Part shown: positions 1 through 8,334 of the stretch, one piece after another
Numbering within the stretch: the stretch's first letter is position 1
Layout: the number at the start of each line of letters is the position of its first letter
Source of the DNA: Pedobacter sp. ISL-64
Lineage (GTDB): Bacteria > Bacteroidota > Bacteroidia > Sphingobacteriales > Sphingobacteriaceae
NCBI RefSeq assembly: GCF_018613605.1
Contig: NZ_JAGGPU010000005.1
Location: forward strand, 1 to 64,000
Direction: 5' to 3'
DNA length: 64,000 bases
The notes under the pieces: generated by a model
Told to the model about the DNA's origin: nothing
Databases searched by the model: none
What the model saw: only the letters and a program-made list of their open reading frames with translations
Program-made: the position numbers and the translations under genes

Positions 1-1720
1 CGGCTAAGTGACCCGCTAAAGTTGTCACCTGTTACCAGTGCCGGAGCAAAAGCATAGGTTAATGCAGGATCCACATCACCATAGGTTTTGTTTTTCGCTG
101 CTGCTGTAACCGTTATTGTTTTCTTGCCAATGGTAAGATCAGCACCAACGTAGGTCAAAGTATAGTTAGCATTTAAGGCTAATGTACCCTGGCTGATTGC
201 ATAGGTACCGATATTCTCTCCCGGCAACCTGTTCAGGCTTCCGCTGAAGCTATCGCCCGACTGCAGTGCAGGACTGAAAGTATAGGTCAACACCGGATCA
301 GCATCACCATAGGTTTTGCTTTTTGCTACTGCGGTTACCGTTATTACAGTTTTTGAGGCAATGATCAGATCAGCCCCAATATACGTTAAAATATAGTTAG
401 GGTTCAACGCCAGTGTGCCCTGGGTAATGGCATAGGTACCTGCTGTTTCACCAACAGCCCTGCTCAGGCTTCCGCTGAAACTATCACCTGTTACCAATGC
501 AGGAGCAAAAGTATAGGTCAGTGCAGGATCGGCATCACCCTGGGTTTTACTCTTTGCCGCTGCTGTTACCGTTATTATCTTTTTGCCAATAGTGAGATCT
601 GCGCCCACATAATTTAAGGTATAATTGCTGTTCAATGCAAGTGTACCCTGTGCAATTGCATAGGTTCCAACATTTTCACCGGGCAACCTGGTCAGTGCTC
701 CTGTAAACGTATCAGTGCCTGCTAACGCCGGACTGAAAGTATAAGTTAAGGCTGGATCTGCATCACCATAGGCTTTGCTCTTCACTACAGCGGTTACCGT
801 TACTATTCTTTTGCCAATGCTGAGATTGGCTCCGGTATAACTCAGGGTATAATTCCCATTCAGTGCAAGTGTACCCTGACTAATGGCATAGGTGCCAAGG
901 TTTTCACCAGGCAATCTGCTAAGGCTCCCGTTAAAGGTATCAGTGCCAACCAAGGCCGGATTAAATGTGTAAGTTAACACAGGATCGGCATCACCGTAGG
1001 TTTTGCTTTTTGCTACCGCGCTTACCATTATCATTTTCTTGCCGATGGTAAAATCTGCATCAACATAACTTAAGGCATAGTTGCTGCTCAATGCAAGTGT
1101 TCCCTGGGTGATTGTATAATCGCCAACATTTTCACCTGGCAGTCTGCTTAAGCTTCCACTAAAGGTATCGGCAAAGGCCAGACCTGATCCACCAACCGTA
1201 AAAGTCAAGAAAGGATCAACATTACCATATGTTTTTGACTGTCCGGCATTGGCCGTAACCGTAACCGCTCTTGGATTGATGGCAAAGGTTATACCCGGGG
1301 TAAAAGTGATTGCATAATTGCTGCTCAGTGCAAGCGTTCCCAGAGTGATTGTATAATCACCAATATTCTCACCTGCTGCACGGGACAACCTTCCGCTAAA
1401 TGTATCCGCAAAAGCCAAGGATCCGGTAAGCGTAAATGTCAGGAACGGATCAACACTACCATATATTTTTGATTGTGCTGAGTTGGCCGTAATGGCAATT
1501 GCTCTTTTATTGATTGTAAAATTTGTACCGGTGGTAAAAGTTATCGCATAATTACTTCCGGCCGAAAGTGTACCCTGGGTAATGGCATAAGTACCGATAT
1601 TCTCTCCCGCTGCACGGGTAAGCGAGCCGCTAAAGTTATCTCCGGTAGCTAAACCTGGTGTAGCGGTAAAGGTCAGTGTAGGGTCTACATTTCCGTAAGT
1701 TTTTGAATTTACATCCGGAG
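1..1720 (-). repeat. Tandem MBG-domain coding repeats (seven visible, 76-79 codons each)
   Basis: Anchored on the gt(a/g)ccct-like core that encodes QGTL, repeats sit at 184, 415, 643, 871, 1099, 1336 and 1570. The intervals are 231, 228, 228, 228, 237 and 234 bp, all multiples of three. Three successive repeats are exactly 76 codons. The array continues past the left edge. It is a protein-domain array and not a DNA-level repeat element, and would be prone to copy-number change by recombination. Confidence 0.85.
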
Positions 1721-4427
1721 TTATCGTAATCGTTTTGACAGTAATATTTGCTGTTGTTGATGCGGTTGTATTGCCCAAAGTATAATTACCCGATGCACCG
1801 CCGGAAATGGCAATGCCTGACACACTAACAGGTTTACCTGTACCAACCGTTGCTGTAGCAAATGAGGCGCTAGCGTAGCTTTCGGTAAATACATCACCTG
1901 CTACACGGTCATCGCTCAGGGTTACCGTGGCCGTTGTAGTCCCGTCGTACAGTTTATTATTCCCCGTTGCAGATACTGTTAATGGTTTTGGTGTAACTGT
2001 TAAAGCTGAGGCATTAGCTGCAGCCTGTACAAAATTATAGTTTGCTGCACTTAGTCCTCCACCATTAACATTATACGAACCCACAGCACTACTTATTGTA
2101 GCCGAGGTAGACCAATTAATAGTGCCAGTTGTTGCGGTTGCTATGGCTTCCGAATTCACAAAGCCTGTTACTGTTCCTGTTAAAACCGGAACACCTGCCC
2201 CATAAATTTTTCCTATCCCACTTGAAGTATAAGTTAATGTTGCTTTCGACACTGTACTTGATGGAATATTTATTGTCAGGCTATTTGCATTTGTACTTGT
2301 TAATGTCACATGCCCGGTAATATTTGTACCGGCCGGTGCATTTGCTTTAAGTCTTACGTACGCATCACCCAATATCGTGCCCGAAACACCAATGACAGCA
2401 GAAGGACCGAAAGTCGTACCGTCCGCACTCACCTCAAAATTGGCAGTTGATGATGGAGTGACCGTAATTCCCACTGATAAGCCAGTGCCGGATACAGTGA
2501 CCCTTGTTGAAGCAGATGCTGTGCCATAAGTAGTGCTTAATCCTGCGGGGAAGCTGGCAGGGGCAAAAATTGTACCTGCTGCCGTAGATGTAGTAAATGG
2601 TTGATCAGCTCCGTAGCTTGTTCCACCACCGTTGGTAGCATAGGCTCTTACATGATATAATGTAGAAGATGCCAAACCGTTTATGGTTCCTGAAAAAGTG
2701 CCCGTGCCACTGCCCGTTAAAACCTTTGTATTTGCAGTAGTGGGAATTTGTCCGATCGCATAAACGATCCCTCGCTCAGTTACCGCCGATCCACCTGCCG
2801 CCGTAACGTTTCCACTCATTACAGCAGAAGTAGTGGTAATACCTGTTACAGCATCAGTTGATACCGTTGGTAGTGCCAAAGTAGTGAAAGATCCTTGAAG
2901 CCCATTAGTTGTACCCGCACTGTTTACCGCTTTTACACGGTAATAATAGGTTGTACCTACTATAAGCCCACCTAAACTACCTGTAACAGCAGTACTACCT
3001 GTACCAGAAGAAACTAGATTTGGTGTTGCATTTATAGTTGACCCATAGGCATTTGATAAGCCCCAATCGAAAGTTACAGTAGTATTGGCATTATTGTCGT
3101 TTACTGTACCCGCCAATGTGGCTGTTGTATAAGAAGGTGTATTGCCACCAGTTGTTGCGGTTGGCGCTGTTACCGGCGCTGTATAGGTAAAAGCATACTG
3201 TAGCGCTGCTATATTTCCGTTTGTGGCGGCATCCTGCGCTACATTGGCTGCTATATTGATGGTAACATTACCACTTGAAGTTGGTGTTGCATTAAAAGTA
3301 TATGTTGTTCCACTACCTGCAAAGCTACTGAGCGATGCATTAGTGGATGTGATCTCACCTATTGTAAAACCGGTTACAGTCTGAGAAAAAGTAACGGTAA
3401 ATGGGATTACGGATGTACTGGTTGTACCGCCAGAAGCAACAGTACCACTGGTAATGCTCACTGTTGGGGGCGTAGCATCTATATTAAAATTATTGGTATT
3501 GCTGTTTGTACTTACCGTGCTACCACTAACCTGAGCCGTAGCATATGTGGTATGTGGGCCATCAACAAGATTTGTGGGTTGGATTAAGCTCCAGTTCCCA
3601 CCAACTGACGCTGTTGTGGTGCCAATGGATGAGCCATCTACATAAACATTTATGTTTGCATTACCAGGTGATGTACCGGTATACGTAGGTGTTCGTGTAT
3701 TCAGTAAACTTCCGTTGGCAGGTGTTACGGATACTGGTGTTGCAGTAACAGGCTGTGCCCTGGTTACAGTAATGGTATATGTTTTTGTGGTACCATTTTG
3801 TGCGGTTACCAGCACGGCGATACTATTCACTCCCACGCTTAAGGCTACGGCCGTGGCACTGCCACTTGTTACCGTATTGCCGTTAATTTTAATGGTGGCA
3901 TTGGCTTGGTTTCTGGTTGCTGTTACATTAATCGATGCCGTTACATTACTTACACTTGCAGTATAAGCTATTGTAGCACTGGCAAACGCGGGTGTCAATG
4001 TGCCCGCCGATATCGTCAGGGCAGATAATGTGGCATCATTGGATGAGCCACCTACAACTGTGCCTGCCAGCAGAAGTAAGTGATCTGGTCCAACATCTAC
4101 CCACGTTCCATTGCCTATTGCTGGTGGATTAGGTGTCGTATTGATTGTATTGTAGTATGCCGTCTGAAAGGTACCACCGTTAAAAAACTGGATTTCCCAG
4201 CGTCCTCCCGTAAAGAGGATTTTATAGGCCGTTGTACCCCCAGTAACGCTACCGGTACCCGTATAGGTGTTATGCCCTGCCCCATCGTTGCCGGTTACAT
4301 TCATCGTAACAACAAAATTGCCGAAACTCTGCTCATAACTGTCCTGAAACTGGATCTGGGCATTTGCTGCAAGCACGAGCAGTAAAAGAACGGTGGTAGA
4401 AAATAAAACGCGTAAAGCTTTTTTCAT
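1..4427 (-). CDS. Giant secreted Ig/YDG/MBG-repeat surface protein, C-terminus beyond the window
   Basis: An open frame of about 1475 codons starts at an ATG at 4427 and is in frame at both spot-checked ends; the C-terminus is off the left edge. Residues 1-23 form a signal peptide (MKKALRVLFS... ending in ANAQ). Then follow a globular N-terminal part, a cadherin-like beta-sandwich at about 130-220 (TLSALTISAG), Ig-like domains at about 225-410 (second starts PPTVSITSG), fibronectin-like repeats, a YDG domain near 810-890 (YDGTTTATVTLSDD), and from about 900 a run of MBG domains with the signature GENIGTYAISQGTL. Such proteins are exported and act as adhesins or surface structures in Bacteroidota; a C-terminal type IX sorting or anchoring domain is expected but not visible. 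It lies downstream of the tail-collar operon on the same strand, separated by a strong hairpin. The function is inferred from domains only. Confidence 0.85.
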   Translation of the reverse strand, partial: MKKALRVLFSTTVLLLLVLAANAQIQFQDSYEQSFGNFVVTMNVTGNDGAGHNTYTGTGSVTGGTTAYKILFTGGRWEIQFFNGGTFQTAYYNTINTTPNPPAIGNGTWVDVGPDHLLLLAGTVVGGSSNDATLSALTISAGTLTPAFASATIAYTASVSNVTASINVTATRNQANATIKINGNTVTSGSATAVALSVGVNSIAVLVTAQNGTTKTYTITVTRAQPVTATPVSVTPANGSLLNTRTPTYTGTSPGNANINVYVDGSSIGTTTASVGGNWSLIQPTNLVDGPHTTYATAQVSGSTVSTNSNTNNFNIDATPPTVSITSGTVASGGTTSTSVIPFTVTFSQTVTGFTIGEITSTNASLSSFAGSGTTYTFNATPTSSGNVTINIAANVAQDAATNGNIAALQYAFTYTAPVTAPTATTGGNTPSYTTATLAGTVNDNNANTTVTFDWGLSNAYGSTINATPNLVSSGTGSTAVTGSLGGLIVGTTYYYRVKAVNSAGTTNGLQGSFTTLALPTVSTDAVTGITTTSAVMSGNVTAAGGSAVTERGIVYAIGQIPTTANTKVLTGSGTGTFSGTINGLASSTLYHVRAYATNGGGTSYGADQPFTTSTAAGTIFAPASFPAGLSTTYGTASASTRVTVSGTGLSVGITVTPSSTANFEVSADGTTFGPSAVIGVSGTILGDAYVRLKANAPAGTNITGHVTLTSTNANSLTINIPSSTVSKATLTYTSSGIGKIYGAGVPVLTGTVTGFVNSEAIATATTGTINWSTSATISSAVGSYNVNGGGLSAANYNFVQAAANASALTVTPKPLTVSATGNNKLYDGTTTATVTLSDDRVAGDVFTESYASASFATATVGTGKPVSVSGIAISGGASGNYTLGNTTASTTANITVKTITITPDVNSKTYGNVDPTLTFTATPGLATGDNFSGSLTRAAGENIGTYAITQGTLSAGSNYAITFTTGTNFTINKRAIAITANSAQSKIYGSVDPFLTFTLTGSLAFADTFSGRLSRAAGENIGDYTITLGTLALSSNYAITFTPGITFAINPRAVTVTANAGQSKTYGNVDPFLTFTVGGSGLAFADTFSGSLSRLPGENVGDYTITQGTLALSSNYALSYVDADFTIGKKMIMVSAVAKSKTYGDADPVLTYTFNPALVGTDTFNGSLSRLPGENLGTYAISQGTLALNGNYTLSYTGANLSIGKRIVTVTAVVKSKAYGDADPALTYTFSPALAGTDTFTGALTRLPGENVGTYAIAQGTLALNSNYTLNYVGADLTIGKKIITVTAAAKSKTQGDADPALTYTFAPALVTGDSFSGSLSRAVGETAGTYAITQGTLALNPNYILTYIGADLIIASKTVITVTAVAKSKTYGDADPVLTYTFSPALQSGDSFSGSLNRLPGENIGTYAISQGTLALNANYTLTYVGADLTIGKKTITVTAAAKNKTYGDVDPALTYAFAPALVTGDNFSGSLS

Positions 4428-4511
4428 ATCAAATAGTTTATAAATCCTAATGTCAGCAGGCATCATAAACAGCTATGGGCGGCCGGGTGGCATTGTATTT
4501 GGTTTGCAGGA

Positions 4512-4543
4512 ACCACAGCTTTGGTTCGGAGCAAAGCTGTGGT
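4512..4543. terminator. Strong hairpin between the collar operon and the MBG gene
   Basis: A perfect 12-bp inverted repeat (ACCACAGCTTTG / CAAAGCTGTGGT) with an 8-nt loop lies 11 bases beyond the stop of the third collar gene. There is no T-run on either strand, so it may be a transcript-end stabiliser or attenuator and not a classical Rho-independent terminator. Confidence 0.55.
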
Positions 4544-4554
4544 AAAGAATTATG

Positions 4555-5070
4555 TTAATCTCTTGACGGGAATACCCCTTCTAATGCAATAACATAGTTA
4601 AGCGCTATATAGGGCTGCATTACAGGCACTGGCAAGCTATTGCCTGCAACACCTATTGTTCCGGGGTTCATCGTCATATTTGGTACATTTGGCGTATAAT
4701 CATTGTCACTTCTCCCCTTATTTGCAAAATAGTTTCCTGTTGGCGATGGAACTGTTCCACTTGCACTTACAGCCTTAACAGCATGTGAGTGTGAGGGTAG
4801 GTTATCCCTGGTAAGGGTTACGGTTTCTGAGCCATAAGCTGTGCCAAGCGGAAGAGGTGTCAATCCTGGGCCATTACCTGTGCCCACGGGTACAATCCCC
4901 TGTAAATTAGGTACTGCAAAAGTGGTTCTGCCATCGCCACCATAAGTGGTGCCGATAAGTGAAAATAGTGCGCTATATTGACTGATCGCCAAAAGCTGGC
5001 CACGGCAAAAAGCCCAACCAACAGACGCATAATTTTCTCCTACGAGTTTAATTTCTCCTATAAAGTTCAT
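4555..5070 (-). CDS. Tail-collar domain protein (microcystin-dependent protein family), third of triplet
   Basis: 171 residues. An N-terminal tail-collar domain occupies about residues 5-60 (FIGEIKLVGENYASVGWAFC, then LFSLIGTTYGGDGRTTFAVPNLQG), followed by the family's DNLPSHSHA motif near residue 93 and a C-terminal QPYIALNYVIALEGVFP. This is the usual length for stand-alone bacterial MdpB-like proteins, which resemble phage short-tail-fibre collars but occur in tandem sets on bacterial chromosomes. No classical signal peptide is visible. It is the last gene of a four-gene unit, 27 bp after its neighbour. Role unknown; export and assembly into a surface or extracellular structure is inference. 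Confidence 0.85.
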   Translation of the reverse strand: MNFIGEIKLVGENYASVGWAFCRGQLLAISQYSALFSLIGTTYGGDGRTTFAVPNLQGIVPVGTGNGPGLTPLPLGTAYGSETVTLTRDNLPSHSHAVKAVSASGTVPSPTGNYFANKGRSDNDYTPNVPNMTMNPGTIGVAGNSLPVPVMQPYIALNYVIALEGVFPSRD

Positions 5071-5097
5071 CTCTTTTATTTTTGATTTATACTTTGA

Positions 5098-5616
5098 TTA
5101 GTTTCTGGATGGGTAAATGCCGGTTGTGGCGATGATAAAAGTAAGTCCCAGGTAGGGCTGTTGCACAGGTATCGGTCCATTTCCGCCTGTTAAACCCAAT
5201 GCACCGGGCGCCATCGCCGTATTAGGTCCAGCATTTGAAAAATCAAGATCCGGTGCTACCGAATCAGCAAAATAGGCATTAGCAGGTGCGTTGGTTGTAC
5301 CAGGCGCATTATTGGCAAAAAACGCATGGTTGTGCGCAGGCAACTGGCTTGGTAAAACAGTAACATTCGGGCTACCGGCAACTTGTCCAATAGCATAACT
5401 TGAACCTGCCGGGCTTGTCCCAAAACCAAGGGATACACGCCCCTGTAGGTTTGGTAGCCCAAATGTAGTGGTTCCATTACCGCCGTACATGGTACCCAAA
5501 AGAGAAAATAAAGCCTGATTGGTTTGAATCGGCAAGATCTGCCCATTGCAGAGCGCCCATCCCTTAGGCGCAAAATTTATCGATACTATTCTGATATCTC
5601 CTAAATAAAAATCCAT
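5098..5616 (-). CDS. Tail-collar domain protein, second of triplet
   Basis: 172 residues, paralogous to both neighbours. It has the N-terminal collar segment (LGDIRIVSINFAPKGWALCNGQILPI, LFSLLGTMYGGNGTTTFGLPNLQG), the central LPAHNHAF motif that corresponds to PSHSHA in the others, and a C-terminal QQPYLGLTFIIATTGIYPSRN. The start at 5616 follows the previous gene by 33 bp. There is no sign of phage structural, lysis or integrase genes nearby, so a prophage origin is not supported. Precise function unknown. Confidence 0.85.
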   Translation of the reverse strand: MDFYLGDIRIVSINFAPKGWALCNGQILPIQTNQALFSLLGTMYGGNGTTTFGLPNLQGRVSLGFGTSPAGSSYAIGQVAGSPNVTVLPSQLPAHNHAFFANNAPGTTNAPANAYFADSVAPDLDFSNAGPNTAMAPGALGLTGGNGPIPVQQPYLGLTFIIATTGIYPSRN

Positions 5617-5649
5617 TTTTTTTCAGTTTTAAAGGTTTAAGATAATCCG

Positions 5650-6180
5650 TTAGCTCTGTGCCGGAAATATACCGTACAATGCTATGATATAGTTTATGGC
5701 CAATGACGGCTGGTTGATACTAATTGGCGTACTGCCCCCTACCGGCGATACCGAGTTAGTGCCCATCACCACATCTGGTGTAACAGTTCCCAGAGCAAAG
5801 TCTGGATCTGCGGATCCGGTATTTGCAAATATGTTATTGGCAGGTGTATTGGAATTGCCTTCGGCCAGTTGAGCCATCAATGGATGGGTGTGGGCTGGCA
5901 TCTGGCCTACCGCCATCGTAACAGACTCGGTACCTGATTTTTGCCCTAACACTACTGTTGGTAAGCCAGGGCCTGTACCTACATGTACCGGGACGCGCCC
6001 TCTTAGGTCGGGAATGGCAAAGGTCGTTTGTCCGTCACCACCATATGTGGTGCCAATAAGTGTAAAAAGTGCATCATTCTCACTGATCGGAAGAAGTGAA
6101 CCATCGCAGAATTTCCAGGATGATGGTGCATAGACGCCTGCATACATCCTGATTTCGCCGATGTAATTTGAATCTAACAT
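5650..6180 (-). CDS. Tail-collar domain protein, first of triplet
   Basis: 176 residues with the same plan as the next two genes: GEIRMYAGVYAPSSWKFCDGSLLPIS at the N-terminus, LFTLIGTTYGGDGQTTFAIPDLRG, MPAHTHPLMA near the middle and SLAINYIIALYGIFP at the C-terminus. The three copies differ mainly in the variable central region after the HxH-like motif, as expected for a receptor- or ligand-facing tip. It starts 23 bp after the stop of the formyltransferase-like gene, so the four genes look co-transcribed. Confidence 0.85.
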   Translation of the reverse strand: MLDSNYIGEIRMYAGVYAPSSWKFCDGSLLPISENDALFTLIGTTYGGDGQTTFAIPDLRGRVPVHVGTGPGLPTVVLGQKSGTESVTMAVGQMPAHTHPLMAQLAEGNSNTPANNIFANTGSADPDFALGTVTPDVVMGTNSVSPVGGSTPISINQPSLAINYIIALYGIFPAQS

Positions 6181-6203
6181 AGTATGTGGTTTATGGTTAA
6201 AGA

Positions 6204-7160
6204 TTAATTATATATTTCGTGGTATTCGAACATATTGTTTTCAAATTTTTCTCCCCGCTGCACACCCATTGCCGCCAGTTTAGCACCGGTTACAAAGCCT
6301 TCATTGAGTTTGATGATATTAATGCGCAAGATTTTGCGGTCGGCACATTGCACATATATTCCGCTGGCATCTGCATGTACTATTGTCCCAGCATCAAATG
6401 CCGCTTCCCCAGTGGCTTCAACAGGCGAAACTTCCAATACCCTTACCAATTGCTGTTTAAAAGTTGTTACAGCCCCGCCTGCGCCTGGATTACTGGCATT
6501 AACCTGTGCCTCTACCTGTGCGGCAGTTTGCACATCCCAATCAATAGCCACATCAGCAGCAGCAGCCCGTGGATAGTAGCTTGCTAAACTTTGATTTACC
6601 GGTAACGCTGTAATCTCCTCTCCGCTTTTCAGTTTCTCCATCAATTGAGCAATCAGATTGAGGGCCACCGCACCATGTCTGCCATCGGCTATGCCCCAAG
6701 TTTCGCCGGGTATAAAAGGTACTGGCTGCTGCATTACTACTGCGCCGGTATCAAAACCTGCATCAACTTTATGGATACTTACCCCTCCACTGGTCTCGCC
6801 GTTTTTCATTTGCCAAAACAGCGGATCTGCCCCCCTATAAGCAGGCAACATACTAAAGTGTACATTAAAAAAGCCAAGTGGCGGAAACTCATAAAGATTG
6901 GCCGGGATCCGGTAAGAAAAACCAAACATCAAAACTACATCGGGCTGTATTTCAACAAACAGCTTTTTAATAGTTATAAGTAGATCTTGTCTGTTTACTT
7001 TGAAAAAAGATATATCATTATTGTTACAATAGTACTCAACACCTAAATGATGATCTTTAAGCTTATCCGTAGAAACAACAGCTTTTAATAAATCCTGTGC
7101 ACCTAAATAATCTAGTACAGGTATACACGAGAGATGAGTAGAAAATACGATTATTTTCAC
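6204..7160 (-). CDS. Methionyl-tRNA formyltransferase-like protein
   Basis: 318 residues. The N-terminal formyltransferase fold carries the catalytic triad of the family: Asn99 and His101 in FFNVHFSMLPAYRG, and Asp137 in VDAGFDTG. A C-terminal part (about 205-318) resembles the Fmt C-terminal domain (LNEGFVTGAKLAAMGVQRGEKF). The length fits genuine Fmt, which transfers a formyl group from 10-formyltetrahydrofolate to Met-tRNA. Leading three tail-collar genes is not the housekeeping setting (def/fmt/priA-type neighbours), so this is more likely a paralogue formylating another amine, for instance an amino sugar or a protein. The housekeeping fmt is presumably elsewhere. The substrate assignment is inference. 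Confidence 0.7.
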   Translation of the reverse strand: MKIIVFSTHLSCIPVLDYLGAQDLLKAVVSTDKLKDHHLGVEYYCNNNDISFFKVNRQDLLITIKKLFVEIQPDVVLMFGFSYRIPANLYEFPPLGFFNVHFSMLPAYRGADPLFWQMKNGETSGGVSIHKVDAGFDTGAVVMQQPVPFIPGETWGIADGRHGAVALNLIAQLMEKLKSGEEITALPVNQSLASYYPRAAAADVAIDWDVQTAAQVEAQVNASNPGAGGAVTTFKQQLVRVLEVSPVEATGEAAFDAGTIVHADASGIYVQCADRKILRINIIKLNEGFVTGAKLAAMGVQRGEKFENNMFEYHEIYN

Positions 7161-7242
7161 TAGGATGATGGTTAGAGTAGGATGTAATTTAGACTACGTA
7201 AATTTATTTAATTATTTCATTAACTCCAAACAAGAATAACAA

Positions 7243-7260
7243 ATACTTATTTTTAAGTAT
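7243..7260. promoter_or_regulatory. Inverted repeat upstream of the formyltransferase/collar operon
   Basis: ATACTTA and TAAGTAT form a perfect 7-bp inverted repeat with a 4-nt loop, about 85 bp upstream of the first gene of the collar operon in AT-rich sequence. It could be an operator or a small hairpin. No convincing -33/-7 pair was found next to it. Confidence 0.3.
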
Positions 7261-7319
7261 AGTTTATCTAATTTTTAGACTTAAATTAGTAGTCATAAAA
7301 AACTATTCTCACCTGCACC

Positions 7320-7592
7320 ATGGTCATTTATTCAAGGGCAAAGCAGAATATCCCCATTACTGATATACAAGCTGACCTACGGAGTATTACATACAATTGG
7401 ATGTCGCACTTCAATGTATCCCACTACAATGGCTCTTGGACAGTCCGGCCTTTGCGTACACCAGGAGGCACGGACAGCATTTTCCCTGATTTGATCAATG
7501 CAGATCGTTTTGAAGACCATCCAAATATGCTGCTGTTTCCATCCGTGAAAGCATTTACCAAGGGGATGCAATGCGAAATCTTGTCGGCAAGA
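7320..7592 (+). pseudogene. N-terminal fragment of an aspartyl/asparaginyl beta-hydroxylase-family protein
   Basis: About 88 codons from an ATG at 7320 match the start of the Asp/Asn beta-hydroxylase (Asp_Arg_Hydrox) family as found in Bacteroidota: SHFNVSHYNGSWT, RPLRTPGGTDSIFPDL, ADRFEDHPNM, FPSVKAF and CEILSAR. Intact members continue with the HRD...H iron-binding region, which is missing here. After CEILSAR the sequence changes abruptly into a copy of the GH30 gene found 3.8 kb away. It is therefore a truncated, non-functional remnant. Confidence 0.7.
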
Positions 7593-7845
7593 ATGCAGGA
7601 TGGAGTGCATATGTATGGTGGTACATCATAAGAAGTTACGGACCAATCAGCAAAAGCGGCAATATTCAAAAATTAGATTACATCATGGCACATTACGCCA
7701 GATATGTACGCCCGGGGTATACCAAAATAGTTGTACTTCAAATCCAAGTACTGGTGTTTATGTTACCGCATACAAAAGCAGAACAAAATTAGTACTTGTT
7801 ATCATAAACCAAAATACATCGGTTACGCAGTTAACGCCGAATTAG
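7591..7845 (+). pseudogene. Degenerate 3' fragment of the GH30 xylanase gene
   Basis: From the shared aatgcaggatgg onward, about 240 bases closely match the GH30 gene from 11439 (WSAYVWWYIIRSYGPIS, then MAHYARYVRPGYTK). A one-base deletion just after the GYTK codons shifts frame, so the match continues (TSNPSTGVYVTAYKS) in another frame. Beyond about 7830 the similarity fades. The fragment lacks both catalytic glutamates. It is joined directly to the hydroxylase fragment and its frame is broken, so it cannot be functional. Confidence 0.85.
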
Positions 7846-7910
7846 ATCGAGCAATGCTTCAACAGAAACAAATTCAAACACCTAACCCTGACCTAAAATA
7901 AGCTGCAAAA

Positions 7911-8237
7911 CTATTCCGCTACAAGTTTAAGTCCAATCAGGGATATCACCAATGTACTCAGGAAAAAGAGGCGCCAGAAAGTAGCTGGATCTTTAAACAC
8001 AAGAATGCCAACCACTACTGTACCTACAGCGCCAATACCTGTCCAAACAGCATAGGCAGTTCCAATAGGCATAGTCTGTGTAACTTTCATTAATAAAAGC
8101 ATACTAAGAGACATGGTTATAAAAAAGCCAAGGTACCATAGATAAACAGCGCTTCCGGTCGCTTCCCTTGCCTTACCGAGACATGATGCAAAAGCGACTT
8201 CACATAGGCCGGCGATAGCCAATAAAATCCAATTCAT
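7911..8237 (-). CDS. SMR-family exporter, SugE/Gdx type (guanidinium exporter-like)
   Basis: 108 residues with four predicted membrane helices, the standard SMR length. The essential glutamate is Glu13 (AGLCEVAFA). The GTAYAVWTGIGAVGTVVVGI segment and the GLKL ending are typical of the SugE/Gdx branch, which exports guanidinium, rather than the EmrE polyaromatic-cation branch. SMR proteins act as dual-topology dimers in the inner membrane coupled to proton influx. The 97-bp gap upstream contains no guanidine riboswitch I can recognise. It is alone, between the chimeric pseudogene and the NmrA-like gene. Confidence 0.85.
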   Translation of the reverse strand: MNWILLAIAGLCEVAFASCLGKAREATGSAVYLWYLGFFITMSLSMLLLMKVTQTMPIGTAYAVWTGIGAVGTVVVGILVFKDPATFWRLFFLSTLVISLIGLKLVAE

Positions 8238-8334
8238 AGTTAAATTATTTGCCTGTTAAGGTATTAATTAACCGTTTCCTCATCAGTAGGTGATCAAATA
8301 TATTGTGACCTAGGCGGATCGGTCAGTTTCTGCT

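Noticed and set aside
1-1720. Regular ~228-bp repeats that might suggest a CRISPR or satellite array
   Set aside because: The periods are all multiples of three and the minus strand encodes MBG domains in an open frame; it is a protein repeat.
4555-6180. Prophage tail region
   Set aside because: Only collar-domain genes are present; there is no integrase, capsid, terminase, baseplate or lysis gene in the surroundings.
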